This document shows, piece by piece, positions 51,863 to 59,860 of a DNA stretch of 64,000 bases (its first letter is position 1; each line of letters opens with the position of its first letter). The stretch spans positions 1 through 64,000 of the forward strand of contig DATNIW010000025.1 in assembly GCA_035604215.1 (NCBI GenBank). Direction: 5' to 3'. This DNA is from UBA5070 sp035604215 (lineage in GTDB: Bacteria > Fibrobacterota > Fibrobacteria > UBA5070). The notes under the pieces are model-generated. The model saw only the letters and a list, made by a program, of their open reading frames with translations, did not search any database and was not told the DNA's origin. The position numbers and the translations under genes are program-made.

Positions 51863-53443
51863 TCAGGGGGCGATGTAGATCGTGGAGGCCCCGGAACCGT
51901 AATCGCCCCACCATTGGAGCACCTTGATCCCCTGCCGCGGAGCATCCCGCGAGGACGGGTTCCAAAGGTTGGCTCCAAGGAGCCACGGACCCTCCCAGCG
52001 GAACAAGACCCGTCCTTGGATGTCGCGCATCTCCACACCCAGGTGCCCTTGCGTCTGGGCCGAAGAGGCCGAGAAGAGCAGCGGTCCGCGGGATGGAGAC
52101 CAGACCTGAGGCAGTGGCGACCCTCCACCACCCTGGGACAGGATGGGCTCCAGTCGACCGACGCGCGCCAGGCTGGGGACTCCCCACCCCCGCTTGGGAT
52201 CGGGCGAGACGTTCGACGTTCCGGAAGCTCGCAGGGCGAGCACGAGATTTTCGCCCGCGATTCCAGGAGCCATCTGGAGCGAAAGCACCGCCATCCCCGC
52301 CACGAGAGGCGCGGCGAAGGACGTGCCGGCACCATAGGTCCTGTAGCCCGGGCCGGGGCCCGCCACCGGATCGTCGCAGCCGGGAGCATCGACATCCGGC
52401 TTCGTGCGACCGTCGTAGGTGGGTCCCCAACTTGAAAATCCGCACAGTCCGTCGGAGATGTCCACCGCACCCACGGTCAGGACGGAATCCGCGTCGGCGG
52501 GAGAGCCGATGGACTCGGAGCCGATGACGTCGCCGTCGTTCCCCGCCGCGACGACCACCACGACGCCGTGCTTGGCGGCATCCGTGGCGGCGATCGAGCC
52601 CGGGATGGTCCGACCGTCGAAGGCGCTCCATGGGTACATGGGAATCTGGTCCTGCGGGTCCACCCATCGGAATCCCAGCGAGATGGAGATGACATCGGCT
52701 CCGTGGTCCACGGCGCGGACGATCGCGGAGGCCAGGTAATCCTCCTCCACGATGGTGTCGTCGGGCGCGTCGGTCTGGACCCGATAGAAGAGGAATCTCG
52801 CGTAGGGAGCGATCCCGGGGAGGAGCGAGTCGGAACTGGCGACCATCGCGGAGGTCTGGGTTCCATGCATGTCGTAGATTCCCGCGGAATCCCACGGCAA
52901 GGTGTCGGGTCCGAGGAAATCGTGGGCGTCTCCGATGTCGGCTCCCTGGAGCATCGGGTGGGTGGGCTGGAAGTGTCCATCGATGAAGGCGATGGTCTTC
53001 CCCAGCCCGGGGAGCTCGCCATTTGCCAGAAGGTATTTCCGGGCCGCATCGATGCCCAATGTGTCCCAGATCGCCTTCAGGAGGCTGGTGTAGGGGTCCA
53101 CGCTGGCGGCTCGCGCGGAGAAGGGATGGGGCGCGACGACCACGGGGGTCGGGTTCCTTCGCCCCACCCCGACCGGACCCGCATCCACCACTCCGGCGGG
53201 AAGTGGTTCCCCGCCGGGGGGCGGCACGGCGGAGACCATGTTCTCCCATCGGAACCTGGCGCGCAGCGTCCATCCCATCTCGCGCAGGGAATCCAAGAGG
53301 TCTTCGCGCAGCGGGGCGTCTTCCCAGGCCAAGGACCCCCGGACGGGTTCGGCGGACCCCTTGTCGGGGAGGCGCAACCACCGTGGACCCGTCGCCGCCG
53401 CGACCAAGCCCGCTGCGGCCAGAATCGGCAGAGACGCGCGCAT
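51863..53443 (-). CDS. Secreted subtilisin-like S8 serine protease
   Basis: The 526-aa protein has a signal peptide and the S8 triad: Asp in IAFIDGHFQP, His in YDMHGTQTSAM and Ser in GAGTSFAAPLVAGM, plus the oxyanion Asn in VVAAGNDG. The C-terminal 100 residues end in a beta domain with VEMRDIQGRVLF, resembling the sorting tails of T9SS cargo. It lies 10 nt after recQ on the same strand but is unlikely to share its function. Confidence 0.88.
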   Translation of the reverse strand: MRASLPILAAAGLVAAATGPRWLRLPDKGSAEPVRGSLAWEDAPLREDLLDSLREMGWTLRARFRWENMVSAVPPPGGEPLPAGVVDAGPVGVGRRNPTPVVVAPHPFSARAASVDPYTSLLKAIWDTLGIDAARKYLLANGELPGLGKTIAFIDGHFQPTHPMLQGADIGDAHDFLGPDTLPWDSAGIYDMHGTQTSAMVASSDSLLPGIAPYARFLFYRVQTDAPDDTIVEEDYLASAIVRAVDHGADVISISLGFRWVDPQDQIPMYPWSAFDGRTIPGSIAATDAAKHGVVVVVAAGNDGDVIGSESIGSPADADSVLTVGAVDISDGLCGFSSWGPTYDGRTKPDVDAPGCDDPVAGPGPGYRTYGAGTSFAAPLVAGMAVLSLQMAPGIAGENLVLALRASGTSNVSPDPKRGWGVPSLARVGRLEPILSQGGGGSPLPQVWSPSRGPLLFSASSAQTQGHLGVEMRDIQGRVLFRWEGPWLLGANLWNPSSRDAPRQGIKVLQWWGDYGSGASTIYIAP

Positions 53444-53453
53444 CCCCAACAGT

Positions 53454-55292
53454 TTAGCTCCCCTTGAACACGCCGACACCGGGGTTGCCGAGCGCCGCCA
53501 GAAACCGTTCTCCGTACCTGTTCGCCTTGGTCGCTCCCACTCCGTGGACCTGGACGAACCCCGGCATGTCGGAGGGACGTTTGGCCACCATGTCCAGGAG
53601 GGTCCGGTCGGAGAAGACCACGAATGGAGGCACACCCTGTTCCTGGGCGATTTCCCGACGCAACGTCCGCAGGGTCTGGAAGAGGGACGGGTCGGCGGAG
53701 TGCGTTCCCGCGATCGATCTTTCCGCGACGGTCTTCTTAGCCCGCGTCGTCTCGACATGTCTCAGGGTCACTTCCCGCGCGCCTCGCAGGACCTCCCACG
53801 AACCGGAGGTCAGAACCAGGCGACCATGTCCGGCCATGTCCACTCCGACCAGGTCGAGCGCGGCCAGTTGCCGGAAGATCCCTTGCCACTCGGCCTTGGG
53901 GGTGTCCTTCCCCACTCCGAACGTGGGCAGGGCGTCGTGTTGGAACCGCCGGATCTTTTCGGTGGAATCTCCCACCAGGACATCCACGAGATGGGCCGCG
54001 CCGAACCTTTCCCCCGTGCGGGCGACCGCGGAAAGGGCCTTCTGCGTCGCCACGGTCCCGTCCCAGGTCAGGGGCGGGTGACAGCAGTTGTCACACCCGC
54101 CGCAAGGCCTGGATCCGGACTCCCCGAAATGGGCCAGCACGGCCTGTTCGCGGCATCCCGCCGTCTCGCAGAGCCCAAGCAACTGGTTGAGCTTGTGCAT
54201 CTCGATCCGTTTCCGGTCCTCGGGGGACTCGGAGGACTGGATCATGGAGCGCGCCACGGCGATGTCCTGGAACCCGTAGACCATCCAGGCGTCGGCGGGA
54301 AGCCCGTCGCGTCCGGCACGGCCCGTCTCCTGGACATAGGCTTCCACGGAACGGGGCAGATCCAGGTGGGCCACGAACCGGACATCGGGCTTGTCGATGC
54401 CCATCCCGAAGGCGATGGTGGCCACCACGACCACCCCCTCCTCGCGTTGGAAGGCGGTTTGGACCCGGGACCGTTCCCCGGTTGAGAACCCAGCGTGGTA
54501 GGCTTCCGCCCGAATGCCTTGGCGCGAAAGCCATGCCGCGGTTTCCTCCACTTCCTTGCGGCTTTGGCGATAGACGATCCCGGATTCCCCCGGGTGCTCG
54601 CGGCGCAGGAATTCCAGGAGCTGCTTGCGGGGCTCCGCCTTCGGACCGATGCGAAGTCGGAGGTTGGGACGTGCGAACGAACCCAGGAACAGCCGACCGT
54701 GCTGCAACCCGAGCTTCTCGAGGATTTCCTTCCGGGTGGGTATGTCCGCGGTGGCGGTCAGGGCGATGCGCGGAACACCGGGAAAGAGGGTCGAAAGCTG
54801 ACCCAACTGCAGGTATTCGGGCCGGAAATCGTGTCCCCACTGGCTGACGCAGTGGGCCTCGTCGATGGCCACGACCGAGAGGGCCAACCGTCTCGCCAAC
54901 GACTGGAACTTCTCCGAAAAGACCCGCTCGGGGGAAGCGTAGACGATGTCCAGCCTTCCGGCTTCGAACTCCTGCTCCAACTTCCATGCCTCCGAACCGG
55001 TGAGTCCGGAATGCCATGCGGCGGCGCGTACCCCGTTCTGGCGCAGGGCGGCGACCTGATCGTCCATCAAGGCGATGAGGGGAGATATGACCAAACCCGT
55101 CCCAGGCCTGACGATCGCGGGGATCTGGTAGCAAAGGGATTTGCCACCGCCGGTGGGCAACAGCACCAAGGCGTCGCCACCCGCCAGGAGGTGTTCCACG
55201 ACTTCGGCTTGGGGCGCACGGAAATCGGGGAAACCGAAGGTCTCGCGCAGGACTTTCCTGGCGAGTTCGGCTGGAATGGGGTCGGGAATCAA
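53454..55292 (-). CDS. recQ: ATP-dependent DNA helicase RecQ
   Basis: RecQ unwinds recombination and fork structures. The 612-aa protein has motif I PTGGGKSLCYQIPA, DEAH in AIDEAHCVSQWGHDFRPEY, motif VI VQETGRAGRDG, a zinc-binding region (GCREQ...CGGCDNCC), a winged helix and a C-terminal HRDC domain. The start is TTG 55292, overlapping the glycosyltransferase stop as TTGA; no ATG or GTG fits. Confidence 0.94.
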   Translation of the reverse strand: MIPDPIPAELARKVLRETFGFPDFRAPQAEVVEHLLAGGDALVLLPTGGGKSLCYQIPAIVRPGTGLVISPLIALMDDQVAALRQNGVRAAAWHSGLTGSEAWKLEQEFEAGRLDIVYASPERVFSEKFQSLARRLALSVVAIDEAHCVSQWGHDFRPEYLQLGQLSTLFPGVPRIALTATADIPTRKEILEKLGLQHGRLFLGSFARPNLRLRIGPKAEPRKQLLEFLRREHPGESGIVYRQSRKEVEETAAWLSRQGIRAEAYHAGFSTGERSRVQTAFQREEGVVVVATIAFGMGIDKPDVRFVAHLDLPRSVEAYVQETGRAGRDGLPADAWMVYGFQDIAVARSMIQSSESPEDRKRIEMHKLNQLLGLCETAGCREQAVLAHFGESGSRPCGGCDNCCHPPLTWDGTVATQKALSAVARTGERFGAAHLVDVLVGDSTEKIRRFQHDALPTFGVGKDTPKAEWQGIFRQLAALDLVGVDMAGHGRLVLTSGSWEVLRGAREVTLRHVETTRAKKTVAERSIAGTHSADPSLFQTLRTLRREIAQEQGVPPFVVFSDRTLLDMVAKRPSDMPGFVQVHGVGATKANRYGERFLAALGNPGVGVFKGS

Positions 55293-56041
55293 CCTTCTTC
55301 CGGCAGGATCTTCGGTTCGGCATGGTTCGCCTTGCCGATTTCCCTTCCCAAGCGCAATCGGAATCGCGGGAGGTCGCGCAACGCCCGGAGAATCACCTTG
55401 AGGTCGGCACCCGTGGCCTTTCCGGCCGTTCTCGGCAGATGCGTGACCTCCACTTCGCCGATCCGGTATCCCAGCGCCTTCGCCCCGGCCAGAAGTTCGG
55501 TGTCGATGGAGGCGCCGTTGCCCTCCAGCCGCAGATCGGCCAGGATGCGCCTTCGGAACAACTTGAAGCCGCAATCGATGTCCCGGCAGAGCCGGCCGAA
55601 AAGAAGTCTCACCAGGGCCTTCCAGGCCATCGCGTTGATCCGCCGGATCAGCACGTCCTTGCGATCCGCCCTGTACCCGGATACGATGTCCGCATCCTTC
55701 GTCCGTCCGATCAGGAGACGGATCTCGTCGAATTTGAACTGGCCGTCGGCGGGAAAAAAGGAGATCCAGTCCTTGGTGGACGCATGGAACCCGGCCTTCA
55801 GGGCGCCGCCATAACCCCGGTTTGGAAAATGCTGGACCAGACGGAATTTCGGGATCCGGGCCTTGAGGGCGGTCCCGATGGCTCCGGTGCGGTCGACGCT
55901 TCCGTCGTCGACGAGGATGATCTCGTAGTCGATCCCCAAATCCTCGAGGATGCCATGCACCTGATCCACAACGGTTTCGACGGTTCCTTCCTCGTTGTGG
56001 GCGGGCAGCACCACGGAAAGACCGGACAATTTCGTCTCCAC
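55289..56041 (-). CDS. GT2-family glycosyltransferase (DPM1-like)
   Basis: The 250-aa enzyme has the GT-A pattern LSVVLPAHNEEGTVETVV, ILVDDGSVDRTG and FFPADGQFKFDE, with the DxD-like metal site in the last. It resembles polyprenyl-phosphate sugar transferases without the C-terminal membrane domains. GTG 56041 is annotated; TTG 56029, with GGAG 6 nt upstream, is a good alternative. A TTGA overlap joins it to recQ. Confidence 0.85.
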   Translation of the reverse strand: METKLSGLSVVLPAHNEEGTVETVVDQVHGILEDLGIDYEIILVDDGSVDRTGAIGTALKARIPKFRLVQHFPNRGYGGALKAGFHASTKDWISFFPADGQFKFDEIRLLIGRTKDADIVSGYRADRKDVLIRRINAMAWKALVRLLFGRLCRDIDCGFKLFRRRILADLRLEGNGASIDTELLAGAKALGYRIGEVEVTHLPRTAGKATGADLKVILRALRDLPRFRLRLGREIGKANHAEPKILPEEG

Positions 56042-56097
56042 AGAATTACCTCGGAAGGGTCGTTACCCCGATCGCGCCGATGGAACGGGATGGGTGC

Positions 56098-56105
56098 GAA
56101 ATGTA
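56098..56105 (-). promoter_or_regulatory. TAnnTTTC -7-like box for GT2-recQ
   Basis: On the minus strand TACATTTC is one base from TAnnTTTG and would give a leader of about 50 nt for the glycosyltransferase gene. Confidence 0.35.
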
Positions 56106-56175
56106 GACACTGGATCGAAACATCGAATTTTCGCGGATGTCGGAATCGACGAAAAGGAGCCTCATCCCTCTGGGC

Positions 56176-56183
56176 TACCTTTC
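56176..56183 (+). promoter_or_regulatory. TAnnTTTC -7-like box for livHMGF
   Basis: TACCTTTC is one base from TAnnTTTG; TACCTT ends 10 nt before the livH ATG. Confidence 0.4.
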
Positions 56184-56191
56184 ACCGGAGA

Positions 56192-57097
56192 ATGCTTGAA
56201 ATCCTGGTCAACGGACTGGCCCGCGGGGCCATCTACGCCCTGATCGCCCTGGGTTACACCATGGTCTACGGAATCCTGGGGATGATCAATTTCGCCCACG
56301 GCGAGATCTTCATGATCGGAATGTTCGGGTCGATCTTCGCCTTGGGCGCCTTGGGCTCGGCAGGGCTGGTGGGTGCCGGGCTCACCCTCCCCATCGCCAT
56401 CGTCGCCGCCATGGCTCTTTCCGCCGGTTTTGGAATCCTCAACGAGCGGCTCGCCTACCGCAAACTCCGAGGCGCACATCTCCTGGCACCGCTCACCAGC
56501 GCCATCGGGATGAGCATCGTCCTGCAGAATTTCGTGATGCTTTCGGTCACGAAGGGAAAGCTGGACTTCCCCCGCGAGATCTCGGCGCCGCTCGCCCAGA
56601 CGAAGTGGTCGGTGGGACCTCTGCACGTCACGGCCCTGCAGACCTTGATCTTCGCCCTCACCTTGGCCCTCATGGGCGGACTCTTCTGGCTGATCCAGAA
56701 AACCCGGGTAGGGGTCGCGCTCCGAGCCGTCGCCCAGGACCGGACCATGGCTTCGCTCTGCGGCATGCGCGTGGACGGGCTCATCACCCTCACCTTCGCA
56801 CTCGGTTCGGCACTGGCCGCGGCCGCCGGAACCATGGTGGCCATGTACCAGGGGGTGGTTCGGTTCGACGCCGGGTACGAGATGGGGCTGAAGGCCTTCG
56901 CCGCCGCGGTCCTGGGGGGCATCGGGAACATTCCCGGCGCGGTGCTCGGTGGACTTCTGATCGGGTTGGTGGAAGACGTCACCAGCTACACGATCCGTTC
57001 GGAATGGAGGGAGAGCACGTCGTTCGCCATCCTGATCCTGGTCCTGTGGCTGCGTCCGCACGGGCTGCTGGGCGAGCGGGTCGCGGACAAGGTATGA
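56192..57097 (+). CDS. livH: Branched-chain amino acid ABC transporter permease LivH
   Basis: The 301-aa membrane protein has about eight helices and the LivH signatures ALIALGYTMVYGILGMINFAHGEIFM and LKAFAAAVLGGIGNIPGAVLGG, named in part. It forms the transmembrane channel with LivM. The stop overlaps livM as ATGA. Without a binding protein next to it, the exact substrate (branched-chain amino acids, urea or an aromatic) stays open. Confidence 0.9.
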   Translation: MLEILVNGLARGAIYALIALGYTMVYGILGMINFAHGEIFMIGMFGSIFALGALGSAGLVGAGLTLPIAIVAAMALSAGFGILNERLAYRKLRGAHLLAPLTSAIGMSIVLQNFVMLSVTKGKLDFPREISAPLAQTKWSVGPLHVTALQTLIFALTLALMGGLFWLIQKTRVGVALRAVAQDRTMASLCGMRVDGLITLTFALGSALAAAAGTMVAMYQGVVRFDAGYEMGLKAFAAAVLGGIGNIPGAVLGGLLIGLVEDVTSYTIRSEWRESTSFAILILVLWLRPHGLLGERVADKV

Positions 57098-58308
57098 CAG
57101 GCCGGTCGAGGCTTGTCCGGAGGTGGTCGGCCGGTCTCGCCGGAATTTTCCTCCTGACCGCCCCCTTTCTCTGGACCAAGGTGCACGGCGACCTCGCCAC
57201 GGGAAACGTGCGGCTTTCCTTCGTCCCCTCAAACGCTCTCGGGTTCCTTTCCGTCGTGGTGCCCGGATTCGCCATCGGGGCGTCGCTGGTGTGGATGGCC
57301 GGCCTGTGGGGTCGCCTGGGTCCTCGCAGACCTCTGGTGGCCACTGCCGCGAACCGGCTGTTGGAAAGACCGTGGGCGCTGTTGGCCCTTGGCGCGGCAC
57401 TCTCCTGTTCGGGGACCTTGATGTCCGCCAAAGCCCTTTCCCTGGGCTCGTTCGTATGCCTGTACATGATGCTGGCGCTGGGATTGAACGTGACCATCGG
57501 ATTCACGGGATTGTTGGTGCTCGGTTACGCGGCCTTCTACGCCACCGGCGCCTACGCGTTCGCCTTGGTGGCGAAGTTCCTTCCCGGCTTCCCCGCTTGG
57601 GCGGCGTTTCCCCTGGGATTCTGCACCGCGGCCGCCACGGGATTCCTGGTGGGACTGCCCTGCCTTCGGCTTCGCGGCGACTACCTCGCCATCGTCACCC
57701 TGGGCTTCGCCGAAGCCTTTCGCGAGCTGGTCCGCAACCTCCCCGCCGCGGGAGGAGACATGGGACTGATCCTTCCGGACACCTCGCGCATCCGCGGCTT
57801 GGGTCCGCTGTCCGCGGCGCAGGCGGCGTGGATCTGCGGGGTGTGGCTCGTGCTCTTGCTGTCGGTTTCCGTCCACCGCCTCCGACATTCCCGAACCGGA
57901 CGGGCCTGGATCGCCATCCGGGAGGACGAGACCGCCGCGGCGATGATGGGCATTCCCGTGGTGCGCCTGAAGCTCCTGGCGTTCTCCATCTCGGCGGGAG
58001 TGGGCGGCTTGGCGGGGGCCTACTTCGCCGGGTTCACCGGATTCGTCGACCCGTCCACCTCCACCTTCGACCAGTCGGTCCTGGTCCTTTCCATGGTGAT
58101 CCTCGGAGGCATGGGCAGCCTGCCGGGCGTGCTTGCCGGAGCGGCCTTGCTGTACCTGGTTCCCACCCTCCTGCGGGACCAGATCCCCCAGATCGCCGAC
58201 TACCGGCTGTTCTTCTTCGGGTCCATCCTCGTGGCCATGATGCTGCTGCGGCCCCAAGGCCTCCTGGGCTCCCCGCGACACAAGCTGGAACTGGAGGGAT
58301 CCGGTTGA
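57094..58308 (+). CDS. livM: Branched-chain amino acid ABC transporter permease LivM
   Basis: The 404-aa permease has the LivM core: LGLNVTIGFTGLLVLGYAAFY, LRLRGDYLAIVTLGFAEAFR, the GRAWIAIREDETAA loop and VILGGMGSLPGVLAGA. An N-terminal extension of about 120 residues with extra hydrophobic helices precedes the core, as in the longer LivM variants. Couples to livG by a TTGA overlap. Confidence 0.9.
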   Translation: MTGRSRLVRRWSAGLAGIFLLTAPFLWTKVHGDLATGNVRLSFVPSNALGFLSVVVPGFAIGASLVWMAGLWGRLGPRRPLVATAANRLLERPWALLALGAALSCSGTLMSAKALSLGSFVCLYMMLALGLNVTIGFTGLLVLGYAAFYATGAYAFALVAKFLPGFPAWAAFPLGFCTAAATGFLVGLPCLRLRGDYLAIVTLGFAEAFRELVRNLPAAGGDMGLILPDTSRIRGLGPLSAAQAAWICGVWLVLLLSVSVHRLRHSRTGRAWIAIREDETAAAMMGIPVVRLKLLAFSISAGVGGLAGAYFAGFTGFVDPSTSTFDQSVLVLSMVILGGMGSLPGVLAGAALLYLVPTLLRDQIPQIADYRLFFFGSILVAMMLLRPQGLLGSPRHKLELEGSG

Positions 58309-59081
58309 CCCCAGCGCTTTCGGTCCGGGACCTGGGGAAGTCCTTCGGAGGACTCGTCGCCGTGCAGGGCATCAGCATGGAATCGCATCCGGGCCAGATC
58401 TTGTCCATCATCGGACCCAACGGAGCCGGAAAGACGACGCTGTTCAACTGCCTTTCCGGCATCTATCGCCCCGACCGCGGATCCGTGTCGCTCGACGGAA
58501 CCGACATCACGGGTCTCGCGCCCCACCTGGTCGCGCGACGGGGGCTGTCCAGGTCGTTCCAGAACATACGGCTGTTCCCGGAGATGTCCGTCCTCCAGAA
58601 CGTGATGGTGGGACGATTCTCCCGGACTCCCGCCTTCCCTCTCGGTTTCCTGCTCCGCACTCCGGCGTGGAGGCGATCGGAGAAGGAGGCGGAACGGGTC
58701 TCCCTCGATCTGCTGGAATTCGTGGGCCTCGCGGACCGCGCGGATTCCTGGGCGCGGGAACTTCCCTACGGCCTGCAACGTCGGCTCGAAGTCGCCCGGG
58801 CCCTGGCGACGGAACCTGCGGTTCTCCTGCTCGACGAACCGGGCGCGGGCATGAATCCTTCCGAGATCGCCACCATGATGCGGCTGGTGGGATCCATCCG
58901 GGACCGCGGGATCGCCTTGGTGGTGATCGAGCACCACATGAGGCTCGTGATGGAGATTTCCGACCGCATCCTGGTCCTGGACCACGGCGAGCCCATCGCG
59001 GAGGGAATTCCTTCCGAGGTGCGCTCGGATCCCCGGGTGATCGAGGCCTACCTCGGAAGGTCCGAGGAAGACCATGTCTGA
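58305..59081 (+). CDS. livG: Branched-chain amino acid ABC transporter ATPase LivG
   Basis: The 258-aa ATPase has Walker A IGPNGAGKTTLFNCL, the Q-loop SFQNIRLFPEMSVLQN, the LivG-specific signature LPYGLQRRLEVARAL in place of LSGGQ, and Walker B VLLLDEPGAGMNP. TTG 58305 overlaps the livM stop; no ATG or GTG fits. The gene overlaps livF by 8 bp. Confidence 0.92.
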   Translation: MTPALSVRDLGKSFGGLVAVQGISMESHPGQILSIIGPNGAGKTTLFNCLSGIYRPDRGSVSLDGTDITGLAPHLVARRGLSRSFQNIRLFPEMSVLQNVMVGRFSRTPAFPLGFLLRTPAWRRSEKEAERVSLDLLEFVGLADRADSWARELPYGLQRRLEVARALATEPAVLLLDEPGAGMNPSEIATMMRLVGSIRDRGIALVVIEHHMRLVMEISDRILVLDHGEPIAEGIPSEVRSDPRVIEAYLGRSEEDHV

Positions 59082-59790
59082 ACCACTGCTCCGTCTGGAC
59101 GGCGCGCGCGCCGGATACGGCCCCAACGACGTCCTGGGGGGGGTATCCCTGTCGGTGGGGAAGACGGAAATCGTCACCCTGCTCGGGGGGAACGGCGCCG
59201 GAAAGACCACGACTCTGTCCGTGCTCTCCGGGATCCTTCCCTTGCGCTCGGGGCGCGTCCTGTGGGACGGAAGGGATGTCACCACTCTCCCGCCAGCCGA
59301 GCGACTGCGGGCCGGGCTCGTGCTGTGCCCCGAGGGTCGCCGCATCTTCGGGCGGCTCACGGTGGAGGAGAACCTCGTGGCCGGGGCCTGGGTCAGGGAT
59401 CCCAGGCGCACACCCGACAAGTTGGAGCTGGCCTACACGCGGTTCCCCGTCCTTCGCGACCGTCGCCGCCAACTCGGAGGTACGCTCTCCGGGGGCGAGC
59501 AGCAGATGCTCGCCATCGCCCGGGCGCTGATGTCCGAACCCGGACTCCTGATGCTGGATGAACCCTCTCTGGGCCTCGCGCCGCTGGTCGTGGAAAGGAT
59601 CTTCGCCATCCTGGTGGAGATCAACGCCTCCGGGATACCCGTTCTGCTGGTGGAGCAGAACGCCCGCCAGGCCTTGCGGGTGGCGCACCGCGCCTACGTG
59701 CTCGCCACCGGCGAGATCGTCCGCGAGGGTACGGGAGCCGAATTGCTCGCGTCGGACGAGGTCCGGAGGGTCTACCTGGGAGAGGAATGA
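59074..59790 (+). CDS. livF: Branched-chain amino acid ABC transporter ATPase LivF
   Basis: The 238-aa ATPase has Walker A LGGNGAGKTTTLSVL, LCPEGRRIFGRLTVEENL, the signature LSGGEQQMLAIARALM and Walker B LMLDEPSLGLAP, followed by LVEQNARQAL, the usual LivF H-loop variant. Its ATG lies within the end of livG. It closes the liv operon. Confidence 0.93.
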   Translation: MSEPLLRLDGARAGYGPNDVLGGVSLSVGKTEIVTLLGGNGAGKTTTLSVLSGILPLRSGRVLWDGRDVTTLPPAERLRAGLVLCPEGRRIFGRLTVEENLVAGAWVRDPRRTPDKLELAYTRFPVLRDRRRQLGGTLSGGEQQMLAIARALMSEPGLLMLDEPSLGLAPLVVERIFAILVEINASGIPVLLVEQNARQALRVAHRAYVLATGEIVREGTGAELLASDEVRRVYLGEE

Positions 59791-59847
59791 TCCCGGCCGA
59801 GGTGCCAGATTTTCCACCAAGCAGCGGCACGCCAACCGGGCTTGCGA

Positions 59848-59853
59848 TACAAT
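59848..59853 (+). promoter_or_regulatory. TACAAT -10 box ahead of the secreted hydrolase
   Basis: TACAAT is followed by exactly 7 nt and then ATG 59861, so the transcript could begin at the start codon. The in-frame ATG 59852 falls inside this box, favouring 59861. Confidence 0.4.
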
Positions 59854-59860
59854 GGGGTTC

